This document shows, piece by piece, positions 1 to 8,171 of a stretch of 64,000 bases of DNA. The notes beneath the pieces were generated by a model that worked only from the letters and a program-made list of their open reading frames with translations, ran no database searches and had not been told where the DNA came from. Origin of the DNA: Martinezella rhizogenes (GTDB lineage Bacteria > Pseudomonadota > Alphaproteobacteria > Rhizobiales > Rhizobiaceae); NCBI RefSeq assembly GCF_000799715.1, contig NZ_JUHG01000017.1, forward strand, positions 335,243 to 399,242, in the 5' to 3' direction. Both the position numbers and the translations under genes were made by a program. The first letter of the stretch is position 1; each line of letters opens with the position of its first letter.

Positions 1-909
1 CGTGCGGCCGATGCCTGTGCCATCTCTCAGCCCGCTCTGTCGATGCAGATCAAGGAGCTGGAGGAAACGCTGGGCACGGAGCTCTTCGAAAGAGGTGCGC
101 GCCAGGTCCGGCTGACCAGCTTCGGAGAGGCATTTGCACTGCGGGTGCGCGAGATCCTGCGTTCGGTCGACGAACTGGGTGATCTGGCGCGGGCCTCGCA
201 GGACCGGCTGGTGGGGCGGCTGCGGATCGGCATTATCCCGACGGTCGCGCCCTATCTGTTGCCCGCTATCATCGGCAATCTCACCCGCCTGCATGATGGG
301 CTTGAGATCCATGTGCGCGAGACGCTGACCTCGAAGCTGGTTCAGGAGCTGGCGGAGGGCCGGCTCGACACGGCAATTGTCGCTTTGCCGGTCTCCGAGC
401 CGTCGTTGACGGAGGTTGCGTTGTTCTCGGAGAATTTTGTGCTGGTCCGGCCAGGCGAAGATGAGGGCAAGCCAGTGCCCAATCGTGAAGCGCTACGTGA
501 AATGAGGCTGCTGCTGCTCGAGGAGGGGCATTGCTTTCGCGATCAGGCCTTGTCGTTCTGCAATATACACTCGGCGCTGCCGCGGGAATTGATGGACGGC
601 AGCTCCCTGTCGACGCTGGTCCAGATGGTCAGCGCCGGGATTGGCGTCACCTTGATCCCGGAAATGGCCGTGGGCGTGGAGACGCGCTCGGCGTCCGTGT
701 CCGTGGCACGCTTCCAGACTGCCCAGCCCTCGCGAACAATCGGCATGATCTGGCGCAAGACAAACCCCCTGGCCAAGCAATTCCTGCAGATTTCCGAAGT
801 CGTTCGCCAGTCAGCCGATACGATGCGCGCGCAATACAATCCGATATCGCCGACCCAGGAGCCCGGACTTGACGGCCACGGCGTGCGGGCGGCGGGGGGC
901 CTCAATTAA
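1..909 (+). CDS. oxyR: OxyR-like LysR-family peroxide regulator, 5' end outside the window
   Basis: The open frame runs in from base 1, so the gene starts before the window; an internal ATG at 43 is not the true start. The first residues (RAADACAISQPALS, then LGTELFER) are the second half of a LysR winged helix-turn-helix. The rest is the periplasmic-binding-protein-like effector domain. Codons at 532 and 559 encode two cysteines nine residues apart in GHCFRDQALSFC, which matches the Cys199/Cys208 disulfide pair of E. coli OxyR, so a peroxide-sensing activator is likely. In rhizobia oxyR usually lies beside a catalase gene, which would be outside this window on the left; nothing peroxide-related follows on the right. 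A paralogue with the same motif cannot be excluded. Confidence 0.85.
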   Translation, partial: RAADACAISQPALSMQIKELEETLGTELFERGARQVRLTSFGEAFALRVREILRSVDELGDLARASQDRLVGRLRIGIIPTVAPYLLPAIIGNLTRLHDGLEIHVRETLTSKLVQELAEGRLDTAIVALPVSEPSLTEVALFSENFVLVRPGEDEGKPVPNREALREMRLLLLEEGHCFRDQALSFCNIHSALPRELMDGSSLSTLVQMVSAGIGVTLIPEMAVGVETRSASVSVARFQTAQPSRTIGMIWRKTNPLAKQFLQISEVVRQSADTMRAQYNPISPTQEPGLDGHGVRAAGGLN

Positions 910-1142
910 TCAGATTTGGCAGCAGGGCACGTACAGGAATATTTTCGCTACATCTAACTCTACTGCGAGATGCAAGGTATAGCTTATTACTAAGATACGT
1001 AATGCGATATAATATACAATTTACGCAGAAAGTCGTTTGCCAATGTTATAATTTTATCCGGTATTTGTAAGAATCCATGAAAGATTAATCTTCATCGGTT
1101 CGTAGTGGCATCACTTTTTCGTAATTTAAGTGATGGTGGTTC

Positions 1143-2459
1143 TTGAAGCTGGATTATTTACCCAACCGATTCTTCGCTATATTTCGTGCACTGGGAAGAA
1201 ACAGGGGCGGCAACGTCGCCATCGTTGTTGCCCTCACCATGGTGCCGATGCTCCTCGCGGTCGGTGCCAGCTTCGACTATATTCGGGCCTATAATGTCCG
1301 GCAGAGCATGCAGAGCGATCTTGACGCGGCCCTGATCGCCGCGGTCAAGAATGTCGACGGCGGTAACACGGATGCCCTCAAGCAAAAAGTTTCCGATTGG
1401 TTCCATGCTCAGACGGAAAGCAGCTATTCTCTCGGTGATATCGAAATCGATACGACTAACCATCGCATAACGGCGACGGCGAGCGGCACTGTTCCCACGA
1501 CCCTGATGAAGATCGCCAATATCAATACCGTTCCCGTCAGCGTCGCCAGCGCCGTCAAGGGACCGGCATCGTCCTACCTCAACGTCTACATCGTCATCGA
1601 CAAATCCCCGTCGATGCTGCTGGCGGCGACGACCGCGGGTCAACAGGCCATGTATAAGGGCATCGGATGTCAGTTCGCCTGCCATACGGGCGATAAGCAA
1701 ACTGTCGCAGGTGCGAAATACGCCAACAATTACGCCTATAGCACCGCAAAGAACATCAAGCTGCGGGCCGATGTTGCCGTGGATGCCGTTCATGAAGTGA
1801 TCGACATGATCAATACCAATGACAAGACTCATGAGCGGATCAAGGTCGGGCTGTACAGTCTGGGCGATACAATCACGGAAGTTTTGGCGCCAACCCTGGA
1901 CACCACTGCCGCTAGTAATCGCGTGGATTCGGACCTTACAAGCGCAACCTCGACGACCTATACCTATTTTGACGTCTCGCTGGCGGCGCTGAAGAATAAA
2001 GTCGGAACAGGCGGAGACGGCTCCTCTTCGGCGTCGCCGCTTAAATTGGTGCTGTTGTTGACCGACGGCGTTCAATCGCAGCGCGAATGGGTAACCAGTG
2101 GTGCGCAATCTCAGCCGAAGGTGGCACCGCTCAATCCGGATTGGTGCAATTACATAAAAAAACAGTCCGCCACCATGGCGGTTCTTTATACCGAATATCT
2201 GCCGATCACCACGGACTGGGGTTACAACGCAACCGTGGGCATGAGCATGGCGAGCGCCAATTGGAAAAGCACTTGGGGTGGCACCATGGAACGCGGTGTG
2301 TCCACCAGCATTTCGCGGCTGGACTACATCCCCTATGCGCTATCTGACTGCGCGTCCTCGAAAAGTCTGTTCATGTCTGCGTCGTCTGCGACGGATATTA
2401 CGGCCGGCCTGTCGGCGCTCTTCACGCAATACCTTGCCTCCGTTCGGCTGACCCAATGA
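1143..2459 (+). CDS. TadG-like pilus-assembly protein with VWA-type domain
   Basis: A 438-residue protein with one N-terminal membrane segment (about residues 24-45, after a basic stretch) and a large extracytoplasmic part. Residues 153-157 read D-K-S-P-S, a DxSxS MIDAS-like motif, followed later by LLLTDG, so the C-terminal two thirds is a von Willebrand A-like fold as in TadG-type proteins of tight-adherence (Flp) pilus systems. Several cysteines (GCQFACH, DWCNY, LSDCA) could form disulfides outside the membrane. The start is the TTG at 1143: an in-frame TGA at 1131 blocks any upstream start and the next ATG would cut into the membrane segment. The stop overlaps the next gene's ATG (ATGA), indicating translational coupling. 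No prepilin, secretion ATPase or secretin gene lies nearby. Confidence 0.8.
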   Translation: MKLDYLPNRFFAIFRALGRNRGGNVAIVVALTMVPMLLAVGASFDYIRAYNVRQSMQSDLDAALIAAVKNVDGGNTDALKQKVSDWFHAQTESSYSLGDIEIDTTNHRITATASGTVPTTLMKIANINTVPVSVASAVKGPASSYLNVYIVIDKSPSMLLAATTAGQQAMYKGIGCQFACHTGDKQTVAGAKYANNYAYSTAKNIKLRADVAVDAVHEVIDMINTNDKTHERIKVGLYSLGDTITEVLAPTLDTTAASNRVDSDLTSATSTTYTYFDVSLAALKNKVGTGGDGSSSASPLKLVLLLTDGVQSQREWVTSGAQSQPKVAPLNPDWCNYIKKQSATMAVLYTEYLPITTDWGYNATVGMSMASANWKSTWGGTMERGVSTSISRLDYIPYALSDCASSKSLFMSASSATDITAGLSALFTQYLASVRLTQ

Positions 2460-2986
2460 TGCGAAGAAGGTCGTTTGCATCGTTCCGCCGCCTCCTTGCC
2501 GATCGGAAAGGCGTGGCCGCGATCGAGTTTGCGCTTTTGGCTCTGCCGTTGTTCATGTTGATATTCGCGATCATCGAGATATCGCTGATGTTTTTCGTCA
2601 ACTCCGCGCTGGATGCATCGGTTCAAAAGATTTCCCGGATGATCCGCACCGGAGAAGTCGCCTCGTCGAAGACCACCCAAGCCGCTTTCAAGGCCAAAAT
2701 CTGCGACGATATGCTCTTCTCGTTCAGCTGTTCCGCCAATCTTTTGGTCAAGGTCGACATACTCTCCAATCTATCGTCCGCCACCAGTGCCAATCCCATC
2801 AACGCCAGCGGCAATCTCGCCGTCACCGAGACCTATAATATCGGCAAGGGCAGCGATTTCGTTCTGGTCCAGGCATTCCTGCCCTGGGATGCCGTCGTCA
2901 ACTTCTTCACGTTTTCGAGCAACAAGATGGCCGACGGTCGCTATCTGCTCGGATCCTCCGTTCTGTTCCGCAACGAGCCCTTCTGA
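2456..2986 (+). CDS. TadE-like pseudopilin-family protein
   Basis: A 176-residue protein. Residues 21-48 form the TadE signature: a short basic leader, then AAIEFALLALPLF with the conserved Glu and a single hydrophobic helix continuing into FVNSALDASVQ. TadE proteins are small membrane-anchored minor pseudopilins that help assemble or anchor Flp/Tad pili; this is family knowledge. The start ATG overlaps the TGA of the preceding gene by four bases, and a second ATG follows directly, so the start could be one codon later. Two cysteines (ICDDMLFSFSC) sit in the outer domain. It is the middle gene of a three-gene tad-like operon. Confidence 0.8.
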   Translation: MMRRRSFASFRRLLADRKGVAAIEFALLALPLFMLIFAIIEISLMFFVNSALDASVQKISRMIRTGEVASSKTTQAAFKAKICDDMLFSFSCSANLLVKVDILSNLSSATSANPINASGNLAVTETYNIGKGSDFVLVQAFLPWDAVVNFFTFSSNKMADGRYLLGSSVLFRNEPF

Positions 2987-2988
2987 TC

Positions 2989-3567
2989 ATGAAACGGAGC
3001 CTGCCCATTTACCGGTTCGTCGAACTCTGTCTTCACCGTCTGACGCGCGATCGGTCCGGCACTTCGGGTGTGGAATTCGCAATCGTCTTGCCAATCCTGC
3101 TGCTGCTGCTTGTTGGAACCGTCGATCTCGGCCACGCACTCACGGTCAGCCGGAAGATCGATGAGATCGCTTCCACCACGGGGGATATGATTTCGCAGCA
3201 AGGCGCCTGGACGAAATCCGATGTCGCCAATCTTCTTTCCGGTTCCAGCTTCATCCTGCAGCCTTATGATACCACGGGGCTCACGATCACGGTCGCGGTG
3301 GATGATATCAGTAAAAGCGGTAACGCGACGGTCAACTGGTCTGCTGCTCTCAATACGTCCGCCCTTAGCTATGGAGCTGCAACACCGATCGATGTGCCCT
3401 CGCAGATCAAGGAAGTAGGCGTGCAGGTCGTGCTAACCCGGGTGCAATACACATTGACGACGCCAGTCTCGGCGCTCTTTGCAAGCTTTACCGGAACAAA
3501 CGGCTATAGTTTCGACCGCCATTTCTTCAATCGGCCGAGAGCCGGGAACACGATCAGCTATAAATAA
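2989..3567 (+). CDS. TadE-like pseudopilin-family protein (second copy)
   Basis: A 192-residue protein starting two bases after the stop of the previous gene. The N-terminus has SGVEFAIVLPILLLLLVG (about residues 25-43), the TadE-type hydrophobic helix with conserved Glu, followed by DLGHALTVSRKIDEIASTTGDMIS, which is typical of this family. It is clearly divergent from the preceding TadE-like protein, so this is a TadE/TadF-type pair rather than a fresh duplication. The operon ends here: a terminator-like hairpin lies 21 bases downstream. Confidence 0.8.
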   Translation: MKRSLPIYRFVELCLHRLTRDRSGTSGVEFAIVLPILLLLLVGTVDLGHALTVSRKIDEIASTTGDMISQQGAWTKSDVANLLSGSSFILQPYDTTGLTITVAVDDISKSGNATVNWSAALNTSALSYGAATPIDVPSQIKEVGVQVVLTRVQYTLTTPVSALFASFTGTNGYSFDRHFFNRPRAGNTISYK

Positions 3568-3588
3568 CTTCGCTTCATCCAGCTTTTC

Positions 3589-3623
3589 AGCCCCCGCGTC
3601 AGATCATGCGGCGAGGGCTTTTT
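3589..3623 (+). terminator. Terminator of the tad-like operon
   Basis: AGCCC/GGGCT and CCGC/GCGG can pair around a short loop with a small bulge, and five T follow on the plus strand (3619-3623). The hairpin overlaps the last codons of the convergent amidohydrolase gene, so the same DNA serves as terminator and coding sequence. Confidence 0.65.
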
Positions 3624-4767
3624 CGGCCATCGTCACCCAATAGCTGATTCCATAGGGCAGCACCTCGTCGTTGAAATCGTAAGCTGGATGGTGAAGGCCG
3701 GCGGTGTCGCCATTGCCGATGAAGATGAAGGCGCCGGGGCGCGATTCCAGCATGTAGGAAAAGTCCTCCGCTCCCATGCGTGGCGCCACGTTGGCGTCGA
3801 CGCTGGAAGCGCCCGCAACCGAGCCTGCGACGCCGATCGCGAATTCCGTTTCGTTTTCATGATTGACGGTGACCGGGTAACCACGATGGTAGTTGACCTC
3901 CGCCGTTGCGCCATGCGCCATCGCGGTCGCCTGCGCCACTTCCTTGAGGCGTTTTTCGGCGAAGTCGCGCGTTTCGGGCAGAAGCGTGCGCACCGTTCCC
4001 GTCAAGGTGACGAAGCTCGGAATGACGTTATGGGCCGTGCCGCCATGGGTCGTGGTCACGGAGATGACCAGCGATTTCAGCGGGTCCATTCCGCGCGAGA
4101 CGATCGATTGCAGGGCAATCACCACATGGGCGGATGTCAGAACGGGATCGATCGAGAGATGCGGGGCTGCGGCATGGCTGCCATTGCCGTTGATGGTGAT
4201 CTCGAAACTGTCGGCCGCCGCCATGAGCGATCCCTTGCGGATCGCAAAGCTGCCGACCGGCATGCCGGGCGAATTGTGCATGCCGTAGACTTCGCTGATG
4301 CCGAACTTGTCCATCATGCCGTCATCGAGCATGGCCAGCGCGCCAGCGCCTCCTTCTTCGGCAGGCTGGAAGATCACCGCGATCGAGCCTCTGAAGTTGC
4401 GGGTTTCCGCCAGATATTGCGCGGCACCCAGAAGCATGGCGGTATGGCCGTCATGGCCGCAGGAATGCGCCTTGCCGGGCACTTTCGACGTCCATGGCTT
4501 GCCGCTGGTTTCGGTGATCGGCAGGGCGTCCATGTCGGCACGGAAGCCGATCGTCGGCCCGTCGCCATGTCTGCCCTTGATGATGCCGACCACGCCGGTC
4601 TTGCCGAGACCAGTCTCGACGATGTCGCAGCCAAACGCCCTTAATTTCTCCGCGACGAAGCTTGATGTCTCGTGGACATCGTAGAGTAGCTCCGGCGTCT
4701 CATGCAAATGGCGCCGCCAGCCGGCGACTTCTTCCTGCATCTCTGCGGCACGGTTCAATATCGGCAT
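3604..4767 (-). CDS. M20-family amidohydrolase (hippurate/N-acyl amino acid hydrolase type)
   Basis: A 387-residue cytosolic metallohydrolase of the M20D (HipO/AbgB-like) group, which removes acyl groups from N-acyl amino acids or related amides. Visible motifs are the metal-binding HSCGHDGHT (about 101-109), the catalytic Glu pair in QPAEEGG (about 135-140), the metal ligand His in YGMHNSPG (about 161-168), the dimerisation-domain GNGSHAAAPH, and the C-terminal LHHPAYDF. Length is normal for the family. The start ATG has no strong Shine-Dalgarno sequence. It is transcribed alone, leftwards, away from a peptide-type ABC transporter starting at 5380, so it may process a substrate imported by that system. 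Exact substrate is unknown. Confidence 0.88.
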   Translation of the reverse strand: MPILNRAAEMQEEVAGWRRHLHETPELLYDVHETSSFVAEKLRAFGCDIVETGLGKTGVVGIIKGRHGDGPTIGFRADMDALPITETSGKPWTSKVPGKAHSCGHDGHTAMLLGAAQYLAETRNFRGSIAVIFQPAEEGGAGALAMLDDGMMDKFGISEVYGMHNSPGMPVGSFAIRKGSLMAAADSFEITINGNGSHAAAPHLSIDPVLTSAHVVIALQSIVSRGMDPLKSLVISVTTTHGGTAHNVIPSFVTLTGTVRTLLPETRDFAEKRLKEVAQATAMAHGATAEVNYHRGYPVTVNHENETEFAIGVAGSVAGASSVDANVAPRMGAEDFSYMLESRPGAFIFIGNGDTAGLHHPAYDFNDEVLPYGISYWVTMAEKALAA

Positions 4768-5379
4768 CGTCTATCCTCAATCGTCCGGGTCTGTGGGATA
4801 TGGCGGTATATTGCGCTGCGAAAATCTGATTTTGCAAGCTTCAACTTTCATTCTTGAACGAAAAATAGGCCTGTGCTTAGATGGCTCAAAATTTGAGCAT
4901 CGCCTTTAACGCGAGTGCTAATAAACGGGAACAATGATAGCAGGCAGCGGCCAAAGAGAGTTTCAGCGCGCATAAATGGTCGGGCCTTAAAAGAATAAAA
5001 ACTGAGCGATTTCAGGAGGTTATCATTCTGTCGATTTGCGAGGATCCGGTGGCGGTCGTGGATGGCCTACGCCTGAAGCGTTCGGGACAACCAAAGGGCG
5101 CGAAAGCCTATATGGTCGTCAAACCATTGGCTCACGCAGCCTCCCGGCCTTTGTCGCCGCGGACCTCTCGTCCTATTCCATCCTGCAATACGACATTCAT
5201 GCATGCTGCGATATCGGCCTGTGACGGGCCGAGGCCAGGATCATGATTGCGCAAATTCGTGTCCTGACAAGCCGCCTTTCGGTGGATGGGCACTCTCGGA
5301 AACAAGCCTTTTCGACGCGGCATTTGGGATATGTCGCGTCGATCACTCAACACACAAGAATCACATAGGGGAAATCAAG
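4768..5379. other. Long divergent intergenic region
   Basis: These 612 bases separate the M20 amidohydrolase gene from the divergent transporter operon. They hold an AT-rich part (4800-5010) with the palindrome at 4884-4898 and a good Shine-Dalgarno-like AGGAGG near 5013 that is not followed at normal distance by a start codon of a recognisable gene. Two short overlapping open frames (5036-5224 and 5049-5246) resemble nothing I know; they could be a decayed gene or chance. Confidence 0.5.
4884..4898. promoter_or_regulatory. Palindrome, candidate operator
   Basis: GCTCAAAATTTGAGC is a perfect inverted repeat (seven-base arms around a central A) 116 bases upstream of the M20 start and 481 bases upstream of the transporter operon. 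It suits a dimeric repressor or activator site; the regulator is unknown. Confidence 0.35.
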
Positions 5380-7086
5380 ATGAAGAGACGCAATATCCTT
5401 CTTGCCAGCGTGGTTGCGGCATTCGCCATGGCAGGTTCCACCGCCCATGCGGAACGCGGCGGTGATGGCGAGCTGAAGATCCTGTTCTGGCAGGCTGTTT
5501 CAACGCTCAATCCATATCTCTCCGGCGGTACCAAGGAAGTCTACAGCTCGTCCATGGTCATCGAACCGCTGGCCCGCTACGACGAAACGGGCAAGCTCGT
5601 GCCGATGCTGGTGACGGAGATCCCCACTTTGGAAAACGGCGACATTGCGCCGGATATGACGAGCATGGTCTGGAAGCTGAAGCCGGATCTCAAATGGTCT
5701 GACGGCACGGATTTCACTGCGGATGACGTGGTCTTCACCTGGAAGTATTGCACGGCGCCGGATGGCGGCTGCGCGCAGAAGGCGCAGTATGAGGGTATCA
5801 AGTCGGTGGAAGCCGTCGACCCCCACACCGTCAAGATGACCTTCACCGAGCCGAAATATTACCCCTATGGCGCTTTCGTCGGTGGCCAGTCGCCCATCAT
5901 CCAGAAGGCGCAGTTCAAGGATTGCGTCGGAGCCGCTGCTCCCGGCTGCACATCCGCCAATTTCGGCCCGATCGGCACCGGCCCCTTCGTCGTCAAGGAG
6001 TTCAAGCCGAACGACGTTATTACCTTCACAGCCAACAAGAATTACCGCGATCCGGCCAAGCCTGCCTTCGCCACCGTAACGCTCAAAGGCGGCGGCGATG
6101 CGGTCTCCGCGGCCCGCGCGGTGCTTGAAACCGGCGAATACGACTATGCCTGGAACATGCAGGTCGAGCCGGAAATTCTCGCAACCATGGTGGCAGCCGG
6201 CAAGGGCGAGCTTGTGACGGCCTTCGGATCACAGGTCGAACGTATCAACCTCAACCATTATGCCGTCGACCCGTCGCTTGGCGAAAAGCGCTCGACCAAG
6301 GAAGCCGGCCCGCATCCGTCATTGTCGGACCCGGCCGTTCGCCGCGCATTGTCGATGGCGATCGATCGCGACGTCATCAACGAGGCTGGATATGGCGCGG
6401 CCGGCAAGCCGACCTGCAATATCGTGCCAGGCCCGGAGGTTTATGCGTCGACGGCGAACGACTGGTGCCTGAAGCCGGATGTCGATGGCGCAAACAAGCT
6501 CCTGGACGAGGCCGGTTGGGTCAAGGGTTCGGACGGCATCCGCGCCAAGAACGGCGTGAAGCTCTCCTTCCTCTACCAGACATCGACCAACTCCGTGCGT
6601 CAGGCCACCCAGGCGCTGGTCAAGGACATGTGGGCTCAGATCGGCGTTGCCGCGGAACTGCGCAATGTCAGTGCCTCCGTCTTCTTCGGCGGCGATCCCG
6701 CCAGCCCGGATACGTTCCAGAAATTCTATGCCGACGTCGAGATGTACACCAACAACTTCGACGGCACGGACCCGGAAAAATATCTGGCGGAATGGCTGTG
6801 CAACCAAATTCCCGCCCCCTCGAACGGTTGGCAGGGGCAGAACATGCCGCGCTACTGCAATCCGGAATATGAGAAGCTTGTCACTGAACTGTCGAAGACG
6901 GCCGATCTCGCCAAGCGCGCGGAAATTGCCAAGAAAGCCAATGACATGCTGACGGAGGAGGGCGCTCATATCCCGCTCATCTACCGCGGCCAGGTCTCGG
7001 CGCGCTCCGCCACCCTCGAAGGCGTCAGGATCAACGGTTGGGATTCCGAACTTTGGAACGTCGCTGACTGGTCCCGCAAGAAGTAA
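5380..7086 (+). CDS. Peptide-type ABC transporter substrate-binding protein (SBP family 5)
   Basis: A 568-residue periplasmic binding protein of the DppA/OppA family. The chosen ATG at 5380 is preceded by AGGGGAAATCAAG and begins a clear signal peptide (MKRRNILLASVVAAFAMAGSTAHA, cleavage after AHA); the open frame extends 59 codons upstream, without coding character. Family hallmarks follow: LNPYLSGGTKEVYSSS near the N-terminus, LKWSDGTDFTADDVVFTWK, and NFDGTDPEKYL late in the protein. Two permease genes follow, but no ATPase gene, so the system must borrow an ATPase. Family-5 proteins bind peptides, opines, sugars or amines; the ligand here is not readable. Confidence 0.88.
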   Translation: MKRRNILLASVVAAFAMAGSTAHAERGGDGELKILFWQAVSTLNPYLSGGTKEVYSSSMVIEPLARYDETGKLVPMLVTEIPTLENGDIAPDMTSMVWKLKPDLKWSDGTDFTADDVVFTWKYCTAPDGGCAQKAQYEGIKSVEAVDPHTVKMTFTEPKYYPYGAFVGGQSPIIQKAQFKDCVGAAAPGCTSANFGPIGTGPFVVKEFKPNDVITFTANKNYRDPAKPAFATVTLKGGGDAVSAARAVLETGEYDYAWNMQVEPEILATMVAAGKGELVTAFGSQVERINLNHYAVDPSLGEKRSTKEAGPHPSLSDPAVRRALSMAIDRDVINEAGYGAAGKPTCNIVPGPEVYASTANDWCLKPDVDGANKLLDEAGWVKGSDGIRAKNGVKLSFLYQTSTNSVRQATQALVKDMWAQIGVAAELRNVSASVFFGGDPASPDTFQKFYADVEMYTNNFDGTDPEKYLAEWLCNQIPAPSNGWQGQNMPRYCNPEYEKLVTELSKTADLAKRAEIAKKANDMLTEEGAHIPLIYRGQVSARSATLEGVRINGWDSELWNVADWSRKK

Positions 7087-7097
7087 GACGCAGCGAT

Positions 7098-7131
7098 CGC
7101 CGGTTCCGTCTTCTGACGGAGCCGGCGTTTT
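7098..7131 (+). terminator. Intra-operon hairpin with T-run after the binding-protein gene
   Basis: CGCCGGTTCCGTC pairs with GACGGAGCCGGCG (13 pairs, one G-T) around a four-base loop, followed by TTTT. It sits 11 bases after the binding-protein stop and 29 bases before the permease start. Such partial terminators or mRNA-protecting hairpins commonly keep binding-protein expression above that of the permeases. Confidence 0.65.
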
Positions 7132-7160
7132 GCGTCGCCTGAAGGACTGGAGACATTCCG

Positions 7161-8171
7161 ATGTTTAACTTTACCCTGCGACGGCTGTTCTTTGCCGTGC
7201 CGACATTGCTTGTTATCAGCTTTGTCATTTTTGCTCTTCTCGACCTCGCGCCCAATAATCCGACCGGCGATCTGCCGCTGACGATCCCGCCGGAGGTCCG
7301 CGAACAGATCCGCGCAGCACTTGGTCTCGATCAGCCCTTCCTGATCCGTTATCTCAGATGGTTGCATCAATTCTTCATCAATGAACCGCTGAATATTCTC
7401 GAGCAGATCACCGGCTGGCAGTTCGGTGATGGCCATAGACTGCGGGTGCTCTCCTGGGCAACACGCAGCCCGGTGGTCGATCTTGTCGTCCAGCGCATGC
7501 CGCAAACATTGTGGGTGGTGGGTCTCTCCTACCTCTTCGGCGTATTGCTGGCGATCCCGATCGGCGTTCTCTCCGCCTACAAACAATATTCGATCTTCGA
7601 CCAGATCGGCACCTTCATTTCCATGGTTGGTTATTCCGTGCCAACCTTCTTCACCGGCGTGCTGCTGATCGTTGTCTTCAGCTCTTATTTGCACTGGTTT
7701 CCATCGGTCTACGACACCAATCTGCGCGTGACGGACTGGTCGAGCTTTGTGGCGCAGATCAAACAGATGTTCCTGCCGGTCATGGTGCTGACGCTTTACA
7801 ACGTCTCGCATATCAGCCGCTTCGTGCGCGCCTCCATGCTCGACAACCTGCATCAGGATTATGTCCGTACCGCGCGCGCCAAGGGCGTCAAGGAAAAGAC
7901 CGTGCTTCTGGTGCATGTGCTGCGCAACAGCCTGATACCGGTCGTGACCGTTATCGCGCTGGGCGTGCCGACGATTTTTTCCGGCGCCATCATCACCGAA
8001 CAGGTCTTTCGGGTGAACGGCCTTGGCCAGCTTTTGATCGTGGCCGTGCAGGGCGGGGATATCCCAATGGTTCAGACCCTGACCTTCATCTTCGCGGTGC
8101 TGATCGTTCTCTTCAACCTGATTGCCGACGTGCTTTACGGCATTCTTGACCCGAGGATCCGTTATGACTGA
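7161..8171 (+). CDS. Peptide-type ABC transporter permease (DppB-like)
   Basis: A 336-residue inner-membrane permease with an N-terminal helix (FFAVPTLLVISFVIFALLD), about six transmembrane segments, and the ATPase-contact loop ARAKGVKEKTVLLVHVLRNSLIP near residues 236-258. The extracytoplasmic region between the first and second helix is about 100 residues, as in DppB/OppB. Shine-Dalgarno-like AAGGACTGGAG precedes the ATG. Its last codons overlap the next permease start (ATG at 8164, stop at 8169-8171), so both subunits are translationally coupled. Confidence 0.88.
   Translation: MFNFTLRRLFFAVPTLLVISFVIFALLDLAPNNPTGDLPLTIPPEVREQIRAALGLDQPFLIRYLRWLHQFFINEPLNILEQITGWQFGDGHRLRVLSWATRSPVVDLVVQRMPQTLWVVGLSYLFGVLLAIPIGVLSAYKQYSIFDQIGTFISMVGYSVPTFFTGVLLIVVFSSYLHWFPSVYDTNLRVTDWSSFVAQIKQMFLPVMVLTLYNVSHISRFVRASMLDNLHQDYVRTARAKGVKEKTVLLVHVLRNSLIPVVTVIALGVPTIFSGAIITEQVFRVNGLGQLLIVAVQGGDIPMVQTLTFIFAVLIVLFNLIADVLYGILDPRIRYD

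Noticed and set aside
3688..4644. Long plus-strand frame opposite the M20 gene
   Set aside because: It is the antisense shadow of a gene with clear M20 motifs; its translation is rich in Arg/His/Asp and has no domain.
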